Assembly: GCF_900091415.1 (NCBI RefSeq)
Contig: NZ_FMHU01000002.1
Span: forward strand, 1,488,001-1,552,000
Direction: 5' to 3'
DNA from: Micromonospora inyonensis
GTDB lineage: Bacteria > Actinomycetota > Actinomycetes > Mycobacteriales > Micromonosporaceae
DNA: 64,000 bases
Shown: positions 48,173 through 57,100 of the stretch, one piece after another
Layout of the letters: each line of letters opens with the position of its first letter
Position numbering within the stretch: position 1 is the stretch's first letter
The notes under the pieces: model-generated
What the model was told of the DNA's origin: nothing
What the model saw: the letters and a program-made list of their open reading frames with translations, nothing else
Database searches by the model: none
Program-made: the position numbers and the translations under genes

Positions 48173-48424
48173 ATGACCGTGAAACGTTCGATCAGCGTTC
48201 CGGATGATGTCGCCGAGTGGCTTGATGGTCAACCGAACGTCTCCGCTGCGATCACTGCGGCGGTGCGGGCGCAGATGGCCGGCACCCAACTGGAGGAGGC
48301 GCTGCGCCGCGCTGGTATCGAGGTCACCGAGGCGGGCAAGGCCCGTTGGCGGGAGCGGTTGACGGCCCCGATTCCTGACGCTGCCTTGGCCGAGGGACAG
48401 CGGATGCTCGATGAGGCCGCGTGA
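48173..48424 (+). CDS. Antitoxin, ribbon-helix-helix (VapB-like)
   Basis: An 83-residue protein with the ribbon-helix-helix start TVKRSISVPDDVAEWLDG and NVSAAITAAVRAQM helix. The C-terminal half (LEEALRRAGIEVTEAG) should wrap the toxin. GGGAGC precedes the ATG. It overlaps the toxin start (GTGA at 48421). Confidence 0.75.
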   Translation: MTVKRSISVPDDVAEWLDGQPNVSAAITAAVRAQMAGTQLEEALRRAGIEVTEAGKARWRERLTAPIPDAALAEGQRMLDEAA

Positions 48425-48840
48425 GCGGCGGTCAGGTCGCGGTGGTCCTGGACGTCACCGCGCTGGTCGCTTACGTCGACGGGCAGGTCGCTGTCGGTGA
48501 GCTGATCGCTGAGGTCGCTGACGAGGGCCGGCAGGTGGCTGTCCCGGCTGCCTGTCTCGCTGCCGCCTATGCTGCCACTACCGGTGATGTCGGTGCGGCG
48601 CTGCTGACCCTGCTTGCCAGTACGCCGGCGGTGACCGTGGTTCCTCTCGGGGCCGAGCCCGGCGTTGACGATGCCCGCCAGGTCGGTGTTCTGGCTCGTG
48701 CCGTTGGCGGTGACCTTGCCCTGGGCCATGCCGCTCGTACCGCCATCGTCTGCCAAGCCCACCTGGCGACCACCGACCCGAAGTTGGCTGCCGCTGTCCT
48801 GCCCGCGGGGTGGAGCATCCTCGACCTCAGCCAGGCATAG
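48421..48840 (+). CDS. PIN-domain toxin (VapC-like)
   Basis: A 139-residue protein. The first strand VVLDVTALVAYVDG supplies the leading Asp (about 11), DLALGHAARTA the middle part, and LATTDPKLAA the closing Asp of a PIN nuclease. VapC toxins cut tRNA or rRNA. One acidic position of the canonical set is not obvious, so activity is uncertain. It is translated from a GTG in the antitoxin stop. Confidence 0.7.
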   Translation: MSGGQVAVVLDVTALVAYVDGQVAVGELIAEVADEGRQVAVPAACLAAAYAATTGDVGAALLTLLASTPAVTVVPLGAEPGVDDARQVGVLARAVGGDLALGHAARTAIVCQAHLATTDPKLAAAVLPAGWSILDLSQA

Positions 48841-49056
48841 GAGTCGGCCGACGGGGCTTGCACGGGGTCGTCGGGGCAGGATGCGGTTGCGGTCGGGAGG
48901 CCCTTCTCGCGGTGGTGCCCGCCCTGCATGTCCGGGGACCCTTGCGCCGCGCCGGCCGGCCTGCTTCGACACCAGGCGGTCGGCGACGACTGGCTGGAGG
49001 TGACGCAGCCGGGGTCCGGACCGCTTGTCTAGCTTGTCAGGTGGGGTTCAGCCCCG

Positions 49057-49224
49057 TCAGTCCAGGCCCGCGTAGAGCCATTGGAAGGTGGCGCGACAGG
49101 CCATGGAGTCGGTGCGCCGCGCCGTCAGCAGGATCGACTGGGCGCCGTCCGGTGGAGTGCCGCTGACCTCAGCGTCTTCGCCGCCCGCTGTGATCGTGCC
49201 CTGCGCGATGGCGTCGAGTGTCAT
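49057..49224 (-). CDS. Small frame, probably a gene tail
   Basis: 55 residues from ATG 49224 (MTLDAIAQGTITAGGEDAEV) ending CRATFQWLYAGLD. The amino-acid composition looks like real protein, and the third-base GC bias fits, but the sequence upstream is the terminator region of the C39-like gene, so it may be a fragment. No family is recognised. Confidence 0.35.
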   Translation of the reverse strand: MTLDAIAQGTITAGGEDAEVSGTPPDGAQSILLTARRTDSMACRATFQWLYAGLD

Positions 49225-49330
49225 CGCCTGGTATCTAGTTAGAGGCCCTGCGTGAACGCCTGGCCAGTGACACGTCGACGGGCCCGCCCCCGGGATGGGG
49301 GCCGGCCCGTCGTGGTCGTGCGTGTGTGGG

Positions 49331-50125
49331 TCAGGCGGAGTAGCCGCGGGTGGCGGTCCAGTCCGCGAGGGCCTCGGTGGTGATCCAGTAGGAGGCCTGG
49401 TCGGGGTTGGCGGAGTCGGCGATCTTGACGGTGTTGCCGTTGTCGCGGTAGCCGACGACGCTGATGTAGTGGCCACCTTCGAAGGAGTGGGCGACACCGT
49501 CGGTGTCGGTGGCGGTGCCGATGATGTTGGCGACGACCGCCCGGCCGTCGTCGATGGCGGTGACGACGTCGGCGCGCAGCTTGTCGGTCTGCTTGTCGTC
49601 GGCCATGGACGTGGGGATCTCGGTGGTGCGGTAGACGTCCTTGCCCATCTTGGCGTTGAGCGCCTTGGTGATCAGGTCGACGGAGTCGGTGCCGTTCTCG
49701 GTGGTGCCCATCTCCCGGGCGAGGTCGTCCTGGGAGATGTCCTTGTCCATGGTGGTCAGGGCGTTACGGGCGGCGGCGGGGCCGCAGTAGAAGAAGTTCG
49801 GCTGCGCCTGGTAGCGCACGCGCAGCTCCCTCTCGCTCTTGCCGTTGCCGCGTCCACGGTCATCACGGTCGTTGCCACGGTCACCACGGTTGTTCCCACG
49901 GTCACCGCGGTCGTTGCCACGGTCGCCGCGGTCGTTGCCACGGTCGCCGCGGTCGTTGCCACGGTCGTCCCGGTCAGGTCCGCGGTCGGTGGTTACCGAC
50001 GACACGGCCGTGGGGGCGCTGGCCGAGGCGGGGGCGGCGAAGGCGGTCGCAGGACCGGCGATGGCGCCACCGGCCAGGGCGGCACCGGCGATGGTCAGGG
50101 CGGCCTTACGGATCAGCGTGGTCAT
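49331..50125 (-). CDS. Secreted C39-like cysteine peptidase with Arg-Gly-Asp repeats
   Basis: A 264-residue exported protein. It has a signal peptide (MTTLIRKAALTIAGAALAGG, cleaved after AFA), then a low-complexity linker of RGDRGND units (about residues 48-92), and then a C39_2-like papain fold: NFFYCGPAAARNAL with the catalytic Cys, GGHYISVVGY with the His, and KIADSANPDQ with the Asp. These enzymes act outside the cell; the target is unknown. The start has a GGCAGGAC upstream region. The tandem codons at 49855-49985 also give repetitive nonsense on the other strand. Confidence 0.85.
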   Translation of the reverse strand: MTTLIRKAALTIAGAALAGGAIAGPATAFAAPASASAPTAVSSVTTDRGPDRDDRGNDRGDRGNDRGDRGNDRGDRGNNRGDRGNDRDDRGRGNGKSERELRVRYQAQPNFFYCGPAAARNALTTMDKDISQDDLAREMGTTENGTDSVDLITKALNAKMGKDVYRTTEIPTSMADDKQTDKLRADVVTAIDDGRAVVANIIGTATDTDGVAHSFEGGHYISVVGYRDNGNTVKIADSANPDQASYWITTEALADWTATRGYSA

Positions 50126-50361
50126 GAGGGTGTCCTGCCTTTCCGTTGGTCGGGGGCGCGTGGCGCGGGGGTGCCACGGGATGTGTCGACGCGCCGGTGA
50201 CACGGGGGTGCCACGGGCGGAAAAAGAGTGGGGGCGGACCCGGGGTTTGTGCCCTCTCAGGTGCGCCGGGTTCGTACAGCGCCACCCGCCCGGCTCGGCA
50301 TTCCAGGTGCGGGGCACCTCGTCGAGGGTGGGGCGGTGGTGCTCGGGGGTGAGCCAGGTCC

Positions 50362-50690
50362 AACGCCTGCGACCGGCATCTACATCAGCGGGGCCAGCCG
50401 TTCGTGCACCCAGGCCAACCTGACCGCGACCTGGGTGGCCAACCAGATCAACCGCGGCTGGCACCTGATCCCGATCGAACTCGACAACCAGGCGCCGTGC
50501 GGCACCCGTACGCCCAAGATGTCGTACGACCCGGCCACCGGCCGATCCCAGGGGGCGACCCGGGCGACCAGCGCGGCGATCGCGGCCACGTCGCTGGGCA
50601 TCCCCGCCGGCAGCGTCATCTACAACGACATCGAGCACTACCCCTCGACCGAGTCGTGCAGGGCGGCGAACGCACCCGCCGTGGCCGGGC
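50362..50690 (+). pseudogene. DUF1906 (glycoside hydrolase-like) fragment
   Basis: The reading GIYISGASRSCTQANLTATW, then VANQINRGWHLIPIELDNQA, and later GIPAGSVIYNDIEHYPSTES matches the N-terminal half of the DUF1906/Rv2525c-type domain. The signal peptide is missing and the second half is absent. It runs in frame into the aminotransferase fragment. The fusion is probably accidental. Confidence 0.65.
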
Positions 50691-51640
50691 GAGGCGGTCA
50701 GCGTGCTTCCAGCTCCACCTCGGGCGCGGAGGCGGTGGAGACCGCGATCAAGATCGCCCGAGTGAACGGGCGGCACCGGCTGGTTTCCATGCACAGTGGA
50801 TACCACGGCAAGACGACCGGTGCGTTGTCGCTCACCGCGCGGTCGCTCTACCAGGATCCCTTCCGTCCACTGCTGCCCGACGTGGCCCACGTACGCTTCG
50901 GTGACCTGGACGAACTGGCCGCCGTCGTCGACCGGGACGTCTGCGTGGTCGTGGAGCCGGTGCAGAGCGAGGGTGGGGTGGTCATCCCGGAGCCCGGCTA
51001 CCTCAAGGCGGTCGAGGCGCTGTGCCGTGACCGGGGCGCGATGCTCGTCCTCGACGAGGTGATGACCGGACTCGGTCGGCTCGGAACCTGGTGGGGCGCG
51101 GACCGTGACGGGGTGCGGCCGGACATCCTGCTGGTCGGCAAGGCCCTCAGTGGAGGTCTGGTGCCGGTCGCGGCGACCCTGGCCACCGCGGCGGCCTTCG
51201 CGCCGCTCGACAAGGACCCCTACCTTCACACGTCCACCTTCTCGGCGGCACCCATCACGATGGCCGCGGTCCGGGCGACGGTCGAGGTGATCCGGGACGA
51301 GGGACTGGTCGACCGCGCGGGCGCACTGGGCGCACGGCTGCTGGCGGCGTTGACCGAGGCGACGGGCGTGATCGGCCACCTGGTGGCCGAGGTCCGTGGG
51401 GTCGGCCTCCTCATCGGCGTCGAGTTCCGGGCCGGTCACCACGCCGCCGAGTTCCTGATGGACCTGCTCGACAACCACGTGGTGGTCAACCACTCGATGA
51501 ACGCGCACCCGGTGCTCCGGCTGACCCCGCCGGCGACCATGACGGCGGACGAGGAGGCCCGGCTGATCGCCTCGTTCACGCGGGCCTGCGCCGCGCTGGC
51601 GGCCCGCTTCCCCGCCACGACGACCGGTCCCACGGCATGA
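50691..51640 (+). pseudogene. Class III aminotransferase lacking its N-terminal region
   Basis: Starts abruptly at STSGAEAVETAIKIAR (normally about residue 100), then HSGYHGKTTGALSLT, VVEPVQSEGG, LDEVMTGLGRLG and LLVGKALSGG with the PLP lysine. The C-terminal half is complete, ending before the next gene with a four-base overlap. It therefore lacks the early substrate-binding part. If translated from the frame that opens at 50228 it would carry the DUF1906 piece. The downstream reductase and SRPBCC genes show it belonged to a small biosynthetic operon. Confidence 0.7.
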
Positions 51641-52659
51641 CGAAACGTACCGTCCTGGTCACCGGCGCCAGCGGCGTCGTGGGTACCGCCGTCCTGGCCG
51701 AGTTGGGCGGGTACGACGTGATCGCCGGGGTGTTCCGGCGCCTGCCGGCCGGCTCGGACCGCGCGGTCCGGCTGGACCTGCACGCCCCCTCGTTGGGGCT
51801 CGACCCGCGCGCGTACCGCGAGTTGTGCGCGGAGGTCGACGTGGTCATCCACTCGGCCGCCATCGTCAACTTCTCCGCCGACCAGGCCGAGGTCGACCGG
51901 CTCAACATCGAGGGCCTGGGCCGGGTGATCGAGTTCGCCGCCGAGGCGGACGCCGTCCTGGTCCACGTCAGCACCGCCTACGTGTCCCGCCACGGCCAGA
52001 CCGGTGGCGGCGGCCGGCTGGGCACGGAGAAGGTGGCCGCCCGGACGGACGAGTACGTGACGTCGAAGTACCTCGGCGAGCGGATGGTCCGCGACAGCGG
52101 CATCGACGCGGTGATCGTCCGCCCGGCGATCGTCATGGGTGACTCCCGCACCGGCGTCATCCGGCAGAAGCAGGGGGTGCACCTGCTCGCCGAGTACCTG
52201 CTGACCGGGAAGCTGCCCTTCATCCCGGCGCACCCCGGCACGTTCTTCGACCTGGTACCGCAGGACATGGTCGCCCGGGGGATCCGCGCGGTGCTCGACG
52301 CCGACCTGCGCGCCGGGGAGTTCTGGCTGACCGCGGGGCCGGCCGGCATGCCGGTGGAGCGCTACCTCGACCTGGTGACGGAGGTCGGCCGCGAGCGCGG
52401 CATCGACATGCCGACGCCACGGTTGGCCGACCCGTCCATCGTGGACCGGTTGGTGCGGCCGGCGTTCGCGGACGTCCTCGCTCCCGAGGACCTGGCCCGG
52501 TTGGACGGCGTGGTGGCGGTCTGCGGGCTGGTGATCATCCCCGAGCTGCTGCCCACCTCCTTCGGGACGATCCCCTGCGGACCGGCCGCGATGACCGCCA
52601 CCGAGGTCGAGGACGCGTGGCGGGTTTCCCTGCACCATCTTGTCCAGGGGTTGACGTGA
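51637..52659 (+). CDS. NAD(P)-dependent reductase, thioester-reductase-like SDR
   Basis: A 340-residue extended short-chain dehydrogenase. Cofactor loop TGASGVVGTAV at about 9-19, VHVSTAYVS, and the Tyr-x-x-x-Lys pair in YVTSKYLGE. The pattern VDVVIHSAAIVNF and the later FFDLVPQDMVA resemble reductases that release carrier- or CoA-bound acyl groups as aldehydes. The ATG overlaps the aminotransferase stop; the two would act in sequence (aldehyde then amine). Confidence 0.7.
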   Translation: MTKRTVLVTGASGVVGTAVLAELGGYDVIAGVFRRLPAGSDRAVRLDLHAPSLGLDPRAYRELCAEVDVVIHSAAIVNFSADQAEVDRLNIEGLGRVIEFAAEADAVLVHVSTAYVSRHGQTGGGGRLGTEKVAARTDEYVTSKYLGERMVRDSGIDAVIVRPAIVMGDSRTGVIRQKQGVHLLAEYLLTGKLPFIPAHPGTFFDLVPQDMVARGIRAVLDADLRAGEFWLTAGPAGMPVERYLDLVTEVGRERGIDMPTPRLADPSIVDRLVRPAFADVLAPEDLARLDGVVAVCGLVIIPELLPTSFGTIPCGPAAMTATEVEDAWRVSLHHLVQGLT

Positions 52660-52692
52660 CGATCGTCGACCTGAGCTGAGGAGGCCACCCAT

Positions 52693-53163
52693 ATGGAGTG
52701 CTCGGTCGTCGTGCACGCTCTGCTGCCCGGGGCGGACGCCAAGGAGTCGTTCGACCGGCTGGCCGACTTCGCCGCCTACCCGAACTTCACCGACACCGTA
52801 CGGACGGTCGGGGTGACCCAGGTTAGTCCGACCGAGGTGACGTCGACCTGGGAGGTGAACTTCCGCAAGGGGATCCTGGTCTGGACCGAACGCGACGAGA
52901 TCGACCCCGTCGAGCGCCGGATCACCTTCGACCAGCTGAGCGGCGACTTCGCGACGTTCACCGGCTCGTGGCTGGTCGTCGAGGTCGACGACGACGTGCG
53001 GGTGGAGTTCGCGTCCCGGTTCGACCTCGGCATCGCCTCCCTGGCCAGCCTGATCGACCCGGTCGCGTGCGCGGCGCTGCGGGACGCGGTCCGGGACATC
53101 CTGCTCGGGTTGTTCGGCGCCGGCATCGAGGTCCGCGCGGTGGAGGCCGCGCCGCTGGGCTGA
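52693..53163 (+). CDS. SRPBCC-superfamily protein (polyketide cyclase-like)
   Basis: A 156-residue protein with the START-like helix-grip pattern: FDRLADFAAYPNFTDTVR near the start, WTERDEIDPVERRITFDQLS in the strands, and a C-terminal helix. GAGGAGG lies 8 nt upstream of the ATG. Such folds serve as aromatases, cyclases or lipid carriers. It follows the reductase by 33 nt and is likely in the same transcript. Confidence 0.7.
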   Translation: MECSVVVHALLPGADAKESFDRLADFAAYPNFTDTVRTVGVTQVSPTEVTSTWEVNFRKGILVWTERDEIDPVERRITFDQLSGDFATFTGSWLVVEVDDDVRVEFASRFDLGIASLASLIDPVACAALRDAVRDILLGLFGAGIEVRAVEAAPLG

Positions 53164-53289
53164 TCCCGTACACCGGTGTCGCGACCCCGACAGTCAGCGG
53201 GGCGGCGTCGGCCGTCGGCACGGTCACCCGTTGTCCGGGTCCTGTCACACTCGGCCTTGACGTCGGCACGTGACGAGGGGCTGGCCGCG

Positions 53290-54183
53290 ATGTCCAGGAC
53301 AGAGAAGCGCCGGAAGATCGCCGTCACGGCCAGCGGTGCGTTGATCGCCGCGATTCTGGGGGCGGCGACCCAGGAGTTGCTCGACACCAGGCTGCGGTTG
53401 GCCGCAGCCGTCGTCGTCGTGGTGTCCCTGGGCACGATCGCCTCGATCGCCGCACTCATGGCGCTGGTCGAGTCGCGGAGCACCGCGGACGCGGAACTCG
53501 TCACCGAGATGCGCACCGCGACCGCCGACCATGAACGTCTCACCCGGTCCCTCGGCAACGAGATCCGGACGCTGTCCCAGCACATCGGCATCCGGGTCGA
53601 CACGATGATGCTGAGCGAGCTGAACAGGGCGACTTCCGTCGAGGACCGCACCGTCCAGCTCATGCTCACGGCGACGAGGGAGATCCGGGTCCTGGACCTG
53701 CTCCTCGAGGAGGGGCAGTGGCCCAACGACGCGATCCTCCAGTCGCACCAGGACAACGCGTTCGACGCGTTCGTGGAGATGCTCCGGCACCGGGTGCGGC
53801 CGGTGGCGTACAAGCGCGTCATCCAGGTGTCGGACCCGGCGAACTCGCTGCGGCGGGCCAGGACCGGCCGGTTGCTCAAGCACTGCCGCGGCATCCTGGC
53901 ACTCCAGCAGGAGAAGGGGCACCGGGCGTCCCTGCGGGTCACCCGCCGACGGTTCCCGTTCAAGTTCATCCTGATCGACGACACCGGCCTGGTCCTGCAA
54001 CTAAGCCGTCTACGCGACCTAACCGACAACGACAGGGCACGAATCTCCGCCAACCCCGGCATCCACACCTACCAACGAGCGGGACCGAGCACGCTGGGCA
54101 TCGGATCAGCACACCTCATCAGCAAGATCCACCAATTCGCAAGCGGGATCATCCCGAGGGCTCGTCCACGGATCGAGGCTTGA
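53290..54183 (+). CDS. Membrane-anchored protein of unknown function
   Basis: 297 residues with two adjacent N-terminal hydrophobic segments (VTASGALIAAILGAATQ and LAAAVVVVVSLGTIASIAAL, about 11-57), a coiled-coil-like stretch to about 110, and a cytoplasmic domain of about 150 residues. FPFKFILIDDTGLVLQLSRL near the end resembles the last strand of phospholipase D-like folds, but no HKD motif is present. GGCTGG precedes the ATG. It converges with the giant gene, with 12 bp between stops. The function cannot be assigned. Confidence 0.55.
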   Translation: MSRTEKRRKIAVTASGALIAAILGAATQELLDTRLRLAAAVVVVVSLGTIASIAALMALVESRSTADAELVTEMRTATADHERLTRSLGNEIRTLSQHIGIRVDTMMLSELNRATSVEDRTVQLMLTATREIRVLDLLLEEGQWPNDAILQSHQDNAFDAFVEMLRHRVRPVAYKRVIQVSDPANSLRRARTGRLLKHCRGILALQQEKGHRASLRVTRRRFPFKFILIDDTGLVLQLSRLRDLTDNDRARISANPGIHTYQRAGPSTLGIGSAHLISKIHQFASGIIPRARPRIEA

Positions 54184-54195
54184 CTCCCACCGGCC

Positions 54196-57100
54196 TCAGT
54201 CCCTTGACACATGCCGCCGGGGCTGACCCGGATCGCTCACCCGGTACCGCGCCGCCACGCTGCCGTGAGCTTTCTGGACCCGCTGCAGCAGACCACGGCC
54301 GCGCAGTAATGCCGCGATGCGGAGATGCACCGTCGGCTGCTTTGCGGCTGTCGCCTTGGCGAGGTCTGGCTCGCCGGCGGTGATGGTTCCGTTGTTGTCC
54401 ATCCGGTCGATCAGGGCGTGCCACAACTGCCGCAGTTGGTCTCGCTGCGGTGTGGTGGTGGCGATGTGGTCGGCGTGTTGGTCGAACAGGGCCCGGGCCT
54501 CGTCCGGGTTGTGCACCCACCGGCTGCCCTCGGGAGGGGCGGGCAGCGGTGCTTGCCGGGGCCGGCCCGGGTCGGTCATCCCGTACCGCGCCGCCCCGCC
54601 ACGGTGTGCTTCCTGGACCCGCTGCAGCAGACCACGGTCGCGCAATACCCCGATCCGGCGACGCACCGTCTGCTGCAGTGTGGCTGTCGCCGTGGCGAGG
54701 TCTGACTCGCTGGCGGTGATGGTTCCGTTGTCGTCCATCCGGTCGATCAGGGCGTGCCACAACTGCCGCAGTTGGTCTCGCTGCGCTGTGGTGGTGGCGA
54801 TGTGGTCGGCGTGTTGGTCGAACAGGGCCCGGGCCTCGTCCGGGTCGCGCACCCACCGGCTGCCCTCGGGAGGGGCGGGCAGCGGTGCTTGCCGGGGCTG
54901 ACCCGGGTCGGTCACTTCGTACCGCGCCGCCCCGTGACCGTGTGTTTCCTGGACCCGCTGCAGCAGACCACGGTCGCGCAATACCCCGATCCGGCGATGC
55001 ACCGTCTGCTGCGGTGTGGCTGTCGCCGTGGCGAGGTCTGACTCGGTGGCGGTGATGGTTCCGTTGTTGTCCATCCGGTTGATCAGGGCGTGCCACAGCT
55101 GCCGCAGTTGGTCTCGCTGCGCTGTGGTGGTGGCGATGTGGTTGGCGTGCAGGTCGATCAGGGCCCGGGCCTCGTCCGGGTGGCGTACTTGTCGGCTGCT
55201 GGCGGTGGGTTGGTGTTGGTCGGGGTGCAGTGGGGTGGGTGTGGTGGGTGGCTCGTCGGTGGGGTGGTGAGGGCTGTCGCCGGTGTGGATGGTGCCGGCG
55301 TCGGTGTGGGGCACCGCTGGGGGTGGCGTGAGGGATGGTTGCCAGTCCATGTCCGGCCCCTGCCCGATGGCCCAGTCGCCGAGGTTCCCGCCGTCGCCGG
55401 CCTGATCGTCGATGCTGGGCTGGCCGGGGTGGGTGGAGATCGCCGCACCGTGCTCGTCGGTCACATCCATGCCGGGATCCGGCTCCGCCGGTTCTGCCCG
55501 CCCCGTCGGCCGGGACGTTGTGGTGGCGATGTGGTTGGCGTGTTGGTCGATCAGGGCCCGGGCCTCGTCCGGGTGGCGTACTTGTCGGCTGCTGGCGGTG
55601 GGTTGGTGTTGGTCGGGGTGCAGTGGGGTGGGTGTGGTGGGTGGCGCGTCGGTGGGGTGGTGGGGGGTGTCGTCGGTGTGGATGGTGCCGGCGTCGGTGT
55701 GGGGCACCGCTGGGGGTGGCGTGAGGGGTGGTTGCCAGTCCATGTCCGGCCCCTGCCCGATGGCCCAGTCGCCGAGGTTTCCGCCGTCGCCGGCCTGATC
55801 GTCGATGCTGGGCTGGCCGGGGTGGGTGGAGATCGCCGCACCGTGCTCGTCGGTCACATCCATGCCGGGATCCGGCTCCGCCGGTTCTGCCCGCCCCGTC
55901 GGCCGGGACGTTGTGGTGGCGATGTGGTTGGCGTGTTGGTCGATCAGGGCCCGGGCCTCGTCCGGGTGGCGTACTTGTCGGCTGCTGGCGGTGGGTTGGT
56001 GTTGGTCGGGGTGCAGTGGGGTGGGTGTGGTGGGTGGCGCGTCGGTGGGGTGGTGGGGGGTGTCGTCGGTGTGGATGGTGCCGGCGTCGGTGTGGGGCAC
56101 CGCTGGGGGTGGCGTGAGGGGTGGTTGCCAGTCCATGTCCGGCCCCTGCCCGATGGCCCAGTCGCCGAGGTTCCCGCCGTCGTCGGCCCAGTCGTCGAGG
56201 TTCCTGCTGCCGTCGTCGGCCTGATCGTCGATGCTGGGCTGGCCGGGGTCGGTGGAGATCGCCGCATCGTGCTCGTGGGTCACATCCATGCCGGGAACCG
56301 GCTCGGGCGTCGGCGATTGAGGTGCCGGATTCTGCGTGCCTGGTCCGGGCGGGATCGACTGAGTCCCGGGGGACTGGCTGGGCTGGTCGCCGTTGGGTTG
56401 CGGCCACGATGTCGGGCGGGGCGGGGTCTGCGGCCGGGGCGGATGCATCGGTTGCGGTTCGGGGTCGGGTTCCGTGCCCACGGCCTCAAGCAGGTAGAGC
56501 AGGTCGGCCGGGTCCATATCGAGTAAATCGGCTGGGTCCATCTCGTGGGTGGCCCAGTCGTCGAGGTTGTCGCTGCCCTCGTCGGCCTGATCGTCGATGC
56601 TGGGCTGGCCGGGGTCGGTGGAGATCGCCGCACCGTGCTCGTCGGTCACATCCATGCCGGGAACCAGCCACCCCGGTTCCGTCCACTCCATCGGCTCCGC
56701 CGGTTCTGCCCACCCTGTCGGCCAGGCCGGCGTGGTGGGGGCGTCCGGGTCGTCCCACGGCCCGGGCAGCTGTGGCAGGCTCGTGCCCGTCGGCGAGGCG
56801 GGTGCCGGCCCGGGTATCGGCGCCGTAGCTTCGTGGTCCAGCCAGGTCAGGTCTTCACTACCCTGTGGGCGGTGCGGTCCGAGGGCAGGGCCGGGCACCG
56901 GTGCTTGCCGGGGCCGGCCCGGGTCGCTCACTCCGTACCGCGCCGCCCCGCCACGGTGTGTTTCCTGGACCCGCTGCAGCAGACCACGGTCGCGCAATAC
57001 CCCGATCCGGCGATGCACCGTCTGCAGCTGTATGGCTGTCGCCGTGGCGAGGTCTGACTCGGTGGCGGTGATGGTTCCGTTGTCGTCCATCCGGTTGATC

